Assembly: GCA_910587305.1 (NCBI GenBank)
Contig: CAJUKV010000039.1
Location: 1 to 32,624, forward strand
Direction: 5' to 3'
Length of the DNA: 32,624 nucleotides
DNA from: an uncultured Lachnospiraceae bacterium
Lineage (GTDB): Bacteria > Bacillota > Clostridia > Lachnospirales > Lachnospiraceae
The position numbers and the translations under genes are program-made. Shown here one piece after another: positions 24,958-32,531 of the stretch. The notes beneath the pieces are model-generated. The model saw only the letters and a program-made list of their open reading frames with translations. It was not told the origin of the DNA and searched no databases. How positions within the stretch are numbered: position 1 is the stretch's first letter; every line of letters begins with the position of its first letter.

Positions 24958-25605
24958 GTGGGAACAATTATTCTATATCACGGCAGTTCGGAGAAAATGG
25001 TAACGCCGAAATTCGGATTGGGTGAGGAAAAGCACGATTATGGAAAAGGGTTTTACCTTACGGAAGGTTTGGAGCTTGCAAAAGAGTGGGCTGTCTATCG
25101 TCCGGACGCTTCAAATGGCTGGGTGCATGAATTTGAATTGGATACGGAGGGGCTGAACATTTTGGATTTTCAGGAGCATAGTGTTCTGACATGGCTGGCT
25201 GAATTGATGAAACATCGTGATGCGGCAGATTCTAAACGGTATCGTATATTATCAAAACAGTTTGTTGAAAAATTTGGTATATCGACGGATGAATATGATG
25301 TGATCAAGGGGTGGAGAGCCAACGCCTCATATTTCTATATCGCCAAGTCTTTTGTCCGTGATGAAGTAGATATAGACATCTTGGAGGAATTATTGGCTCT
25401 CGGCGGATTAGGCATTCAGTATTGCATCAAGACAGAGCGGGCGTACAAAAAACTATCCGAGCATTCTGAAGCACTACAGTCCGTTGCATTTACAGAATTT
25501 AATGAGAAGTACAATAAACGGGATATCTGGGCGCGTGAAAATATGCGAATGCTGATTGATTCAGACCGAAACCGTGTAACCAAGGTGTTCAGCACATTAC
25601 TCTGA
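24958..25605 (+). CDS. DUF3990 ADP-ribosyltransferase-like protein (putative toxin/effector)
   Basis: Protein of 215 residues. The first 90 match DUF3990, a member of the ADP-ribosyltransferase fold: ILYHGSSEKMV (H8), then DYGKGFYLTEGLELAKEWA (Y33), then VHEFELDTEGLNILDF. H8 and Y33 correspond to the first two residues of the H-Y-[E/Q] triad; the third is not certain by eye. The remaining part is helical, with GWRANASYFYIAKSF. GTG at 24958 has AGGAGG 8 nt upstream and is preferred over 24931. First gene of a three-gene operon that ends with a NADAR-family protein, an enzyme group that removes ADP-ribose, so this is likely the modifying partner. Confidence 0.75.
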   Translation: MGTIILYHGSSEKMVTPKFGLGEEKHDYGKGFYLTEGLELAKEWAVYRPDASNGWVHEFELDTEGLNILDFQEHSVLTWLAELMKHRDAADSKRYRILSKQFVEKFGISTDEYDVIKGWRANASYFYIAKSFVRDEVDIDILEELLALGGLGIQYCIKTERAYKKLSEHSEALQSVAFTEFNEKYNKRDIWARENMRMLIDSDRNRVTKVFSTLL

Positions 25606-25622
25606 AAAGCGAGGTGAGTGAT

Positions 25623-26039
25623 ATGGGAGCCTATTCCAAAGCATATTTGGACGAGATAATCGAGAATCAGGGAAAACTGTTTGACTTTGTGGCGGTCACT
25701 TATCCCGATATGGATACAGAGGACTTTATTTGTTCCTATATGAAAAGCAGCACAAGAAAATATGTGGATGAAGCGCAGGCGTTTGTCTGTACGATGGATG
25801 CACAGGCTTTGTGGGAGTATTTTCTGCATACAGACCGATATGAACTGAAAAAGGGAACAGCTATGGGCGGTTTTATGCCCGATTGGATTGGCGAATTTTA
25901 TGCTTACTATCAATGGCAGTACAGTATCCCGAGTCGTGAGGTCATTAAAAGAGTACCGATTGCGTATTTAAAAAAAGCGTACGCCGGGCTGCATGATCTG
26001 GAATTGGAACTGGCTGTCAGAAAAGTGGGGATGACATGA
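25623..26039 (+). CDS. Unrecognised protein in the DUF3990-NADAR operon
   Basis: Acidic protein of 138 residues without membrane segments. The first half is helical (AYLDEIIENQGKLFDFVAVT). The second half contains an aromatic-rich conserved-looking block, GFMPDWIGEFYAYYQWQY, followed by IPSREVIKRVPIAYLKKAY and a leucine-rich end. The start is the ATG at 25623, with GAGGTGA 5 nt upstream. It lies 17 bp after the DUF3990 gene and overlaps the NADAR gene by 4 nt (ATGA), so the three are surely co-translated. It could be an antitoxin, a specificity subunit or a substrate; I cannot assign a function. Confidence 0.75.
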   Translation: MGAYSKAYLDEIIENQGKLFDFVAVTYPDMDTEDFICSYMKSSTRKYVDEAQAFVCTMDAQALWEYFLHTDRYELKKGTAMGGFMPDWIGEFYAYYQWQYSIPSREVIKRVPIAYLKKAYAGLHDLELELAVRKVGMT

Positions 26040-26512
26040 ATCATATTATTTGTTTTCATAATCCGGATGAGGAAAACGGATATCTGAGCAATTGGTATCC
26101 TTCCTGTTTTACGATGGATGAGACAGTTTTTTCATCTATGGAGCAGTTTATGATGTATCGCAAAGCGATTTGTTTTCACGACAATAATATAGCTACCCAA
26201 ATCCTTGAAACGGACGGTGTTGCCCGTATTAAGGATTTGGGACGGCGTGTATCAGGATATGATGAGAACCATTGGAACGGTGTGCGCCAGCTTATTGTTT
26301 ACGAGGGATTACTTGCAAAGTTTTCACAAAATGATAAGCTGAGAGAACAGCTTAAAGCTACGGGAAATGCTGTTTTGGCCGAGTGTGCTGTAAAAGACCG
26401 CATTTGGGGCATTGGATTGTCGATGGACGATCCGAATCGGCTTGACCGGGTAAAATGGAAGGGGCAAAATCTGCTGGGATATGCCCTGATGATGGCGCGG
26501 GACAGGCTGTGA
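26036..26512 (+). CDS. NADAR-family (YbiA-like) ADP-ribose N-glycosidase-like protein
   Basis: Protein of 158 residues that matches the NADAR/YbiA family over its whole length: ENGYLSNWYPSCF near the start, SSMEQFMMYRKAICF (the E-Q/H and K of the active-site region), DLGRRVSGYDENHW, a VRQLIVYEGLLAKFSQND helix, TGNAVLAECAVKDRIWGIGL near the end. Family members cleave N-glycosidic bonds of ribose-containing metabolites, and some remove ADP-ribose from guanine. The start overlaps the preceding stop. Next to an ART-like protein it most plausibly erases that protein's ADP-ribose marks or protects the host. Confidence 0.85.
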   Translation: MNHIICFHNPDEENGYLSNWYPSCFTMDETVFSSMEQFMMYRKAICFHDNNIATQILETDGVARIKDLGRRVSGYDENHWNGVRQLIVYEGLLAKFSQNDKLREQLKATGNAVLAECAVKDRIWGIGLSMDDPNRLDRVKWKGQNLLGYALMMARDRL

Positions 26513-26536
26513 TAAAAGAAGGCAATGGTAAATGGT

Positions 26537-26991
26537 ATGGAAAAATTAATAGATTTTGAGTGTTATCCGGTCAAAAAAGCGTTAAAATTATTATTGCAGG
26601 ATAAATCAACAAAAAAGAATATTATATGGGCAACAAATCCGCCTGATTTAGTCGGAATAGAATACTCGGATCGAAGCCGGATTACAATTTAAGAAGATTA
26701 GAGATTATATGTAGCGAGGTCCCTATGTGGTATCAAGATATGACGTATATACAGGAGATTCTATCAAACCACACAATCGCATTGGAATATTAGATCGTAA
26801 AATGTGAGTAATAAGCGAAAATGTGGAAGACAAAGCTGAATGGCTTAAATGGACCATAAGAGCATTTCAAAGCGTATATGGATATGAGTATCAGGGAGAC
26901 AGCTTATTGCTTGCGCGGACAAATCTTCTGCTGAGTTTTGCAGAATACTATTTTGAGCGAGGATCGAAAGAGCCGGAGAAAAAAGAAATAT
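26537..26991 (+). pseudogene. Degraded DNA methylase (type IIG/large MTase) remnant
   Basis: An intact start, MEKLIDFECYPVKKALKLLL and NIIWATN, runs from 26537 to a stop at 26690-26692. A different frame then gives RRLEIICSEVP, a one-base deletion shifts to YVVSRYDVYTGDSIKPHNRI and GILDRKM, a TGA interrupts, and WLKWTIRAFQSVYGYEYQGD and LLLARTNLLLSFAEYYFERG follow. In my recollection these blocks belong in this order to large clostridial restriction/methylase proteins. The catalytic middle (expected AEVFTP and NPPY regions) is missing, so it is an internally deleted, frameshifted relic. Confidence 0.65.
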
Positions 26992-27218
26992 AAGAGCCCG
27001 TACATGATTTACTTTTTTGATATTGAAAAATGCAGATACTGTCTATACAGAGATGGATGCTTTAAAGAAGGGTCAAAAAAGAAAACATACGGTGAAACCC
27101 TGAAAAGCGACGCCCACAGCAGGCAAGGTTTCAGGAAACAGAACAATTCAAAGAAAAAATGAAGGAGCGCTATAAAATAGAAGCAAAAAACAGCGAATCA
27201 AAGCACAGGCATGGTTGA
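26986..27218 (+). pseudogene. IS1182-type transposase C-terminal remnant
   Basis: The frame from 26986 gives KYKSPYMIYFFDIEKCRYC and LYRDGCFKEGSKKKTYGE, the cysteine pattern near the end of IS1182-family DDE transposases. After a frameshift near 27120 it continues as RFQETEQFKEKMKERYKIEA and KNSESKHRHG before a stop at 27216-27218; in intact copies the ERYKIEAKNSE block carries the last catalytic glutamate. No terminal repeats were found. It is fused onto the methylase relic and marks an old insertion. Confidence 0.65.
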
Positions 27219-27279
27219 GATTGCAGCATATTTTTGAAAAGCAGGTGTATGGATTGGCACCAACGGAGTTAAAAGAAAC

Positions 27280-27313
27280 GCCGCATCTATGGTAATAAAA
27301 CCATAAATGCGGC
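27280..27313 (-). terminator. Terminator of the MFS gene
   Basis: GCCGCAT-C-TATGG (27280-27292) pairs with CCATA-A-ATGCGGC (27301-27313) with one mismatch and an 8-nt loop. In the minus direction it is followed by GTTTCTTTT, 43 nt after the MFS stop. Confidence 0.8.
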
Positions 27314-27356
27314 ATTATTTACATCCTGCGAAAAATATCTATCTTTTGCCCTATCT

Positions 27357-28688
27357 CTATTTTTTCTTATCAGCTTTCTTTCCCACCATTGTAAAGCAGA
27401 CAACAGCGGCAACAATGTAAAGAACAATCGTTACATAAAGCACTGTCTGATAACCGGTAGGATTGACCATAATCACTTCTGAGGTTCCGTCAGCCAAAGT
27501 GTGTGTCAACTCTACCTCTGTCCCGAATTTGTTTACGATAAAGGAAGCCATCTGATTTCCCGTAAGACCTGCAAACGCCCATGCGGAAAGGGTAATACCG
27601 TGGATTGCGCTGATATTCTGCATTCCGTAATGGTCTGACAGCAGTGTGGGCACGTTACTGAAGCCGCCGCCGTATCCTGCGTTTACAACAAACAGCAGAA
27701 TCAGTACCAGAATCATCAGGAAAGTATTCTGCCCCATGTTGGTGATACCGCGGGTAAGGATAACCAGGCCGGTAGCTGCGATGGAAAGAATAAAAATGAT
27801 TTTGTAAATGGTATTTCTGTCTTTGAAGGTGTCGGCCCATGCGGAAAAGCCAAGACGGCCGCCGGCGTTGAAAACAGCGGTAACAGAAGAGAGGATACCT
27901 ACAATGCCAACCAGTCCGATACATTTCACAATCATTTTTTCCTGGGAGATTAAAGCGAGTCCGCAGGTGATATTCAGGTAAAACATGATCCAGATACCAA
28001 TAAAAGTAGTAGGATTTGCCTTGATTACATCAATGGCGCGAGCGCCTTTTTTCGTGGAAGCAGGCTCATGCCAGCCGGCGGGTTTCGCCAAAAGCAGATG
28101 GCCTACAAACATCATAATAAAATAAACCACTGCGAGAATCAGGAACATCTTATAAATGCCGCCTTCGCCCAGAGAGTTAAGAAGCGCCTGCATAATGGGG
28201 CTGGCAATTGCTTTGGCAGCACCGAAACCGGCTACGGCAAGTCCTGTTGCCAGGCCTTTACGATCCTCAAACCAGAGCATCAGCGTTTTTACAGGGGAGA
28301 GATAACCGGTGCCAAGACCCACACCCATAATAAAACCGTAGCAGACATAAATTCCAAGCAGTGAAACGATACTTCCGGGATGGGCCCCGCCGTACCAGAT
28401 AAACAAGCCTGTGCCTGCCATACCGGAAGCGAAACAGATAGCGGCAAGCAGAGATGATTTGTGGATATCCTTCTCCACAATGTTGCCAAGGAAAGCCGCG
28501 GACATGCCGAGGAAGAATATGGCAAAGCTAAATGCCCACTCGGTAGCGCTCTTGGAAAAGCCTATGTAATCAGCTATTTCCTGACTGAAAATTGACCAGC
28601 AGTAAACTGTGCCTATGCTGCAATGAAGTAACAGTGCGGGGATTGCAGCTCTCACCCATTTGTTTTGACTTTTCATGTTAATAAACAT
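27357..28688 (-). CDS. OFA-family MFS transporter
   Basis: Twelve-segment major facilitator carrier of the oxalate/formate antiporter (OFA) group, 443 residues. Typical parts are LLHCSIGTVYCWSIF in segment 1, GYLSPVKTLMLWFEDRKGLA with the loop 4-5 signature, FGAAKAIASPIMQ and, in the C-terminal half, VFNAGGRLGFSAWADTF. Probable substrates are small carboxylates, perhaps formate-, oxalate- or acetate-like anions. The first ATG (28688) directly follows AAAGGAG with too little spacing, the next ATG (28676) is 13 nt away; the start is unresolved. Monocistronic, with its own terminator. Confidence 0.88.
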   Translation of the reverse strand: MFINMKSQNKWVRAAIPALLLHCSIGTVYCWSIFSQEIADYIGFSKSATEWAFSFAIFFLGMSAAFLGNIVEKDIHKSSLLAAICFASGMAGTGLFIWYGGAHPGSIVSLLGIYVCYGFIMGVGLGTGYLSPVKTLMLWFEDRKGLATGLAVAGFGAAKAIASPIMQALLNSLGEGGIYKMFLILAVVYFIMMFVGHLLLAKPAGWHEPASTKKGARAIDVIKANPTTFIGIWIMFYLNITCGLALISQEKMIVKCIGLVGIVGILSSVTAVFNAGGRLGFSAWADTFKDRNTIYKIIFILSIAATGLVILTRGITNMGQNTFLMILVLILLFVVNAGYGGGFSNVPTLLSDHYGMQNISAIHGITLSAWAFAGLTGNQMASFIVNKFGTEVELTHTLADGTSEVIMVNPTGYQTVLYVTIVLYIVAAVVCFTMVGKKADKKK

Positions 28689-28709
28689 ACTCCTTTCTCA
28701 CCCTGCGAA

Positions 28710-28880
28710 TTTGTGCCTCAGGCACAAACCCATATGAAGAATGCCTGCTTTTAGAGCATTCTTCTTGCGTAAGAACAGTCTGCTACACAGACTTAGAACT
28801 CTTTGCTTAGAGCAATTGCCGTAAGTGAAAATCGCCAAAGACAGTTAGAAGTTCTTCTCACGCTCCCCAGTTTTTTATGT
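28710..28880. repeat. Structured intergenic repeat, divergent inverted copy of the 30991-31284 family
   Basis: The 540-bp gap between the MFS and ABC genes holds the palindrome TTTGTGCCTCAGGCACAAA (28710-28728) and a hairpin GAAGAATGC/GCATTCTTC (28736-28764). GACAGTTAGAAGTTCTTCTC around 28848-28867 resembles the inverted form of the duplicated repeat between the ABC permeases. The rest of the gap, to 29130, shows no gene. Confidence 0.5.
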
Positions 28881-29133
28881 ATTTGTATTAGAGCGTATTA
28901 TGAAAATGCTCCGGATAGAATAATAAATTCTACCCCTCCTATTATACATGAGAGACTGTATTTTTCCAAGTGCAATTTCATTTTCTTTCTCAGGATTTGC
29001 AACTATTCGTTACTATTCACGGCCAATGTCATTAAGTTGCTTTTTACGTATTTGCTCAGAGGGACATTCTCTGATATCTTGTAACAAGTAATGGGCGGGC
29101 CGCTATTTTTTACAGGGGAATGAAGTGGCGATA

Positions 29134-29163
29134 TTGTCAACGTATTTGCGATTATGTTATAGT
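29134..29163 (+). promoter_or_regulatory. Promoter of the ABC exporter operon
   Basis: TTGTCA (29134-29139), 18-nt spacer, TATAGT (29158-29163) preceded by TG in an extended -10 position, 66 bp before the first start codon. Confidence 0.55.
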
Positions 29164-29228
29164 AAATGGCAAAGATAAATTGAGAAAAAAGAACGCTTAC
29201 GGTTTGTTGCGTTTTTTTGGAGGGGAAC

Positions 29229-30200
29229 TTGATAGAAGTTGAGCATTTGAAAAAAGAGTTTAAAATACCCGTACGGAAAAAGGGCAGGTTTGCGGCCCTG
29301 CGGGATCTGTTTTCAAGCGAGTATACCATCAAGCGGGCTGTTGACGATATTAGTTTCCGGGTCGGCGATGGGGAGATTGTGGGATTTATCGGAAAAAACG
29401 GAGCGGGGAAATCCACTACCATAAAGATGCTTTCCGGTATTTTACAGCCAAGCGCAGGAAGTGTGACGGTAGACGGAATAAGGCCCTTTGAACAGCGGAT
29501 GGAAAATGCCAGGCAGATTGGCGTGGTATTTGGCCAAAAGACGCAGCTTTGGTGGGATGTGCCTTTGATAGAAAGTTATCGCCTGCTGCGGGAAATTTAC
29601 AGAATCGATAATGAGGTATACCGGAAAAATCTTGACAGGTATATCCCCATGCTGGGATTAGAGGAAGTGATTCATAAACCGGTGCGCCAGATGAGTTTAG
29701 GCCAGCGGGTGAAGTCGGATATCTGCGCGGCGCTTCTCCATGATCCACAGATTTTATTTTTGGACGAGCCTACGATAGGCGTGGACGTGGTATCGAAAAA
29801 ATACCTTCACGATTTTATTTCCGAGGTGAACAGGGAAAAGGGCACAACTGTTTTGCTCACCACCCATGACATGGGAGATATAGAAAAGCTGTGCTCCCGG
29901 GTGGTGGTAATCGACACGGGACATTTGATGTACGACGGTGATTTGGAGAGTATGGTGCAGCGGTTTGGCGCGATTCGCTCCCTGATGGTGGAATTTGAAG
30001 AACCGGTGGAGGATTTTCAGGTGGCAAATGCAAAGCTGGTTCGAAGCGAGGGGAACCGCAAATGGTTTTCTTTCCATCGGGCGAAGACCACGCCCATGGA
30101 GATACTTCACTTTATTGTGGGGCGTTTTCCCATTCATGATATTGAAGTCATTGAGCCTGACATTGAGGGAATTGTGAGGAATCTTTATGAGAACAAATAG
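29229..30200 (+). CDS. ABC exporter ATPase subunit
   Basis: Nucleotide-binding subunit of an ABC-2 type exporter, 323 residues. Walker A is FIGKNGAGKSTT, the signature is MSLGQRVKSD (Q and R replace the usual motif SGGQ), Walker B is ILFLDEPTIGVD and the H-loop is LLTTHDMGDIE. The long N-terminal region before Walker A (VRKKGRFAALRDLFSSEYTI) and the C-terminal extension are typical of the ATPases that pair with the ABC2_membrane_6/DUF990 permeases found downstream. The start is TTG at 29229 with GGAGGGGAA just upstream. It overlaps the first permease by 14 nt. The exported compound is unknown. Confidence 0.9.
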   Translation: MIEVEHLKKEFKIPVRKKGRFAALRDLFSSEYTIKRAVDDISFRVGDGEIVGFIGKNGAGKSTTIKMLSGILQPSAGSVTVDGIRPFEQRMENARQIGVVFGQKTQLWWDVPLIESYRLLREIYRIDNEVYRKNLDRYIPMLGLEEVIHKPVRQMSLGQRVKSDICAALLHDPQILFLDEPTIGVDVVSKKYLHDFISEVNREKGTTVLLTTHDMGDIEKLCSRVVVIDTGHLMYDGDLESMVQRFGAIRSLMVEFEEPVEDFQVANAKLVRSEGNRKWFSFHRAKTTPMEILHFIVGRFPIHDIEVIEPDIEGIVRNLYENK

Positions 30201-31002
30201 CGTGAGTCTGCGGATGGGAGCCGCCTTTGTGCACAGTGAATTTCTGAACATAAGCGTTTACAGGGTATCTTTTTGGCTGAATCTTATTTACACATTCCTC
30301 ATGATGTACAGCGTCGGCTATGTGTGGAGGGCTTTATATGCCGCCAACCCCAGTGTGACAGGGGTGTCCCTTGCCCAGATGATTTCCTATGCGGTGATGG
30401 GCGTTGCGCTGGAGGCAATTCTGCATCCAAGGAATGGGCCGCAGTCTTATATTATGGAGCAGGTTCGCAAGGGAACCATTGAGATGGATATTTTAAAGCC
30501 TGTTGATTTTCAGTTTTATATGTTTTCGAAAAATATGGGAGGACTTGCGGTGCGGTTTTTCTTTTTGGTGCTGCCTTCTCTGATTACGGCTTATTTTTTG
30601 TTTTCCCTTAAGCTGCCGGATTTGCCGGCGCTTATGGGCTTTATCTGTAGCCTTGCATGTTCCGTGATTATCAGCTTTTTCCTGAATTTTATGCTGGGCC
30701 TTCTTAGTATGGTTACTATGAATATCAAAAATATCAACTGGGGCTACAATGCGGTGCTCCGTTTTTTCTCCGGCCAGATGGTGCCTTTATGGATTTTCCC
30801 CGGCATACTGAAAATTCTTGGAGATATCCTTCCCTTCCGCTGTATCTATGCGATTCCGGCGTCTATTTATATTGGAAACTATGCGGGGATGGATATGCTT
30901 GGGGCTTTGGGAGTGCAGGGGGCGTGGATTATCCTGCTTTGGATATCCTCCCGGCTGTTGATGAAAAAAGTCTTTGCCAAAGTAATGATACAAGGGGGCT
31001 AG
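30187..31002 (+). CDS. ABC-2 family permease (DUF990-like), subunit 1
   Basis: Membrane subunit of 271 residues and about six hydrophobic segments. Features of ABC2_membrane_6-type proteins are the N-terminal amphipathic part, YAVMGVALEAILH, an EQVRKGTIEMDILKPVDFQF loop and GQMVPLWIFPGILKILGDIL before the last segments. It is translated from an ATG inside the ATPase gene. Its stop lies at the edge of a tandem repeat that was inserted between it and the second permease. Confidence 0.85.
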   Translation: MRTNSVSLRMGAAFVHSEFLNISVYRVSFWLNLIYTFLMMYSVGYVWRALYAANPSVTGVSLAQMISYAVMGVALEAILHPRNGPQSYIMEQVRKGTIEMDILKPVDFQFYMFSKNMGGLAVRFFFLVLPSLITAYFLFSLKLPDLPALMGFICSLACSVIISFFLNFMLGLLSMVTMNIKNINWGYNAVLRFFSGQMVPLWIFPGILKILGDILPFRCIYAIPASIYIGNYAGMDMLGALGVQGAWIILLWISSRLLMKKVFAKVMIQGG

Positions 31003-31284
31003 TGTGAAGAAAAGTTCTAAGATGTCAAAGAACGCCATCTAAGAACTTTTAAAGCTTGCAAAGCAAGCTATCTTCACACTTAGAAGAATGCCTTGAAAAA
31101 CAGGCATTCTTCATCGAGATTTGTGTTGCCGCAGAGCGGCAACAAGGGGCTAGTGTGAAGAAAAGTTCTAAGATGTCAGAAAACGCCATCTAAGAACTTT
31201 TAAAGCTTGCCAGGCAAGCTATCTTCACACTCAGAAGAATGCCTTAAAAAACAAGCATTCTTCATCAGGATTTGTGTTTGCGCC
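30991..31284 (+). repeat. Tandem duplication of a 151-bp structured repeat between two permease genes
   Basis: Two units start at 30991 and 31143, both with CAAGGGG-CTAGTGTGAAGA. Each folds as GTGTGAAGA/TCTTCACAC enclosing AAGTTCTAAGATG/CATCTAAGAACTT (one mismatch) and AGCTTGC/GCAAGCT, then a second hairpin GAAGAATGCCT/AGGCATTCTTC. Of about nine differences between the units, only one lies in a stem; the rest are in loops or linkers. Unit 1 ends with a further TTGCCGC-AGA-GCGGCAA hairpin. The unit includes the last 12 nt of permease 1, so the duplication took the gene end with it. Confidence 0.85.
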
Positions 31285-31321
31285 CAAATTTGAAAGTGAC
31301 TTACAAGATTGGGGGATTCGT

Positions 31322-32116
31322 ATGCGGAATATATGGCTGTATGGACAGTTTTTACGTGTGGCGGTTTTAGGGAAAGCGCAGTATAAAGCGGATTTTTTTG
31401 TGGGCATTGCAAGTGTGCTGGTATTAAATGCCGTGAATCTTTCTCTGATTGGCATTCTTGTGTATAACTTTAACACGCTGGGGAACTGGGGAATATGGGA
31501 TTTGATGTTTCTGTACAGTTTCTGGATGCTGAGCCGCGGAATTTATGGCGTGTTTTTCTGGCATTTGTCGGATTTGGAGGAAATGATTGTAAGCGGCAGC
31601 TTTGACGCTTATCTGGTCAGGCCGGTCAGTCCGTTTTTGCAGTTTATCGGGAAGGAAATCAGCTATACGGGCGTTGGAGATTTTCTGGTGGGGCTGCTGG
31701 GATTTGTATTTGCCGCCGCCCGGCTTAAGCTGCAATGGGGGGCGGGAGAGTGGCTTTATTTTGGAATCTGCGTGCTCAGCGGCGGGCTGATTCAAATGGC
31801 CGTAAACTGGATTGGGGCCAGTCTTTGCTTTTGGACCACGCGGTCCAGGGCCGCCATGTCGATTGTGGAGAGGTTCATTGTGCTGATGCAGCAGTATCCG
31901 GTGAACATTTTCGGAAGATATTTTCAGATATTTGTAACCTGCTTTTTGCCGGTGGCATTTATTAATTATTATCCCAGCGTAGTACTGTTAAATAAGGCGA
32001 AGGGCGGAACAAGCCTTTGGCAGTGCCTTTCGCCTGCGGTCTCTTTGCTGCTTTTGGCGGTGGGGGCGCTGGTTTGGACAAGGGGCGTGAAAAGGTACGC
32101 GGGGACAGGAAATTGA
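31322..32116 (+). CDS. ABC-2 family permease (DUF990-like), subunit 2
   Basis: Second membrane subunit, 264 residues with about six hydrophobic segments; the pair would form a heterodimer with the ATPase. NIWLYGQFLRVAVLGKAQYK starts the family-type N-terminus, and FLPVAFINYYPSVVLL lies near the end, as in DUF990-like partners. An extended frame begins at 31274 inside the repeat, but the ATG at 31322 follows GGGGG by 6 nt. It lies 320 bp after permease 1, an unusual gap in such an operon, filled by the duplicated repeat. Confidence 0.83.
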   Translation: MRNIWLYGQFLRVAVLGKAQYKADFFVGIASVLVLNAVNLSLIGILVYNFNTLGNWGIWDLMFLYSFWMLSRGIYGVFFWHLSDLEEMIVSGSFDAYLVRPVSPFLQFIGKEISYTGVGDFLVGLLGFVFAAARLKLQWGAGEWLYFGICVLSGGLIQMAVNWIGASLCFWTTRSRAAMSIVERFIVLMQQYPVNIFGRYFQIFVTCFLPVAFINYYPSVVLLNKAKGGTSLWQCLSPAVSLLLLAVGALVWTRGVKRYAGTGN

Positions 32117-32120
32117 TATT

Positions 32121-32525
32121 TTATACACTCATTACACACCCTTCTTTATAATAGGGGATTAGTGTGTCGTGGGTAATTAGGATTAATTTTTCACATTTTG
32201 CCTGAGCCAATAACATTCTGTCAAATGGATCATTATGTTTAGGGGCATCTTTGGGCCTGATTAATGCTTTTACTTGAAAGATGTGCTCTGTACTTATCGG
32301 AAGATACTGAAATCCTGTTTTCTCACATAATTCAACAAATTCTTCTTCCGGCATGGGCATTAGAGCTGGTTTTATTTTATGCTTAATTGCGATTTCCCAT
32401 ACGGAGGCCATACTGTAATATACTTCATTTTCTTTTGATTCGAGCATCCGTACTACTTCATCTGAGAGTTTTTCCGTATCTGCTATCGCCCACAAAGCAA
32501 TATGGGTATCTAACAATATTTTCAT
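32121..32525 (-). CDS. vapC: VapC-type PIN-domain toxin
   Basis: PIN-domain ribonuclease of a type II toxin-antitoxin system, 134 residues. Acidic residues appear in LLDTHIALWAI (D6), SVWEIAIKHKI and HNDPFDRMLLAQA, with ILITHDTLIPYY at the end: the usual VapC set. The ATG at 32523-32525 is 6 nt after the GGGG at the edge of the terminal repeat. The frame stays open upstream through the repeat to the window edge, so a longer or fused protein cannot be excluded. The antitoxin gene should lie beyond the right edge. It is convergent with the ABC operon, only 4 bp apart. Confidence 0.88.
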   Translation of the reverse strand: MKILLDTHIALWAIADTEKLSDEVVRMLESKENEVYYSMASVWEIAIKHKIKPALMPMPEEEFVELCEKTGFQYLPISTEHIFQVKALIRPKDAPKHNDPFDRMLLAQAKCEKLILITHDTLIPYYKEGCVMSV

Positions 32526-32531
32526 TATTTT

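Noticed and set aside
26938..27162. Separate 74-residue gene
   Set aside because: Its first part is out-of-frame methylase relic and the rest a frameshifted transposase relic.
30991..31284. CRISPR-like direct repeat
   Set aside because: Only two long units, with internal hairpins, no spacers and no cas genes.
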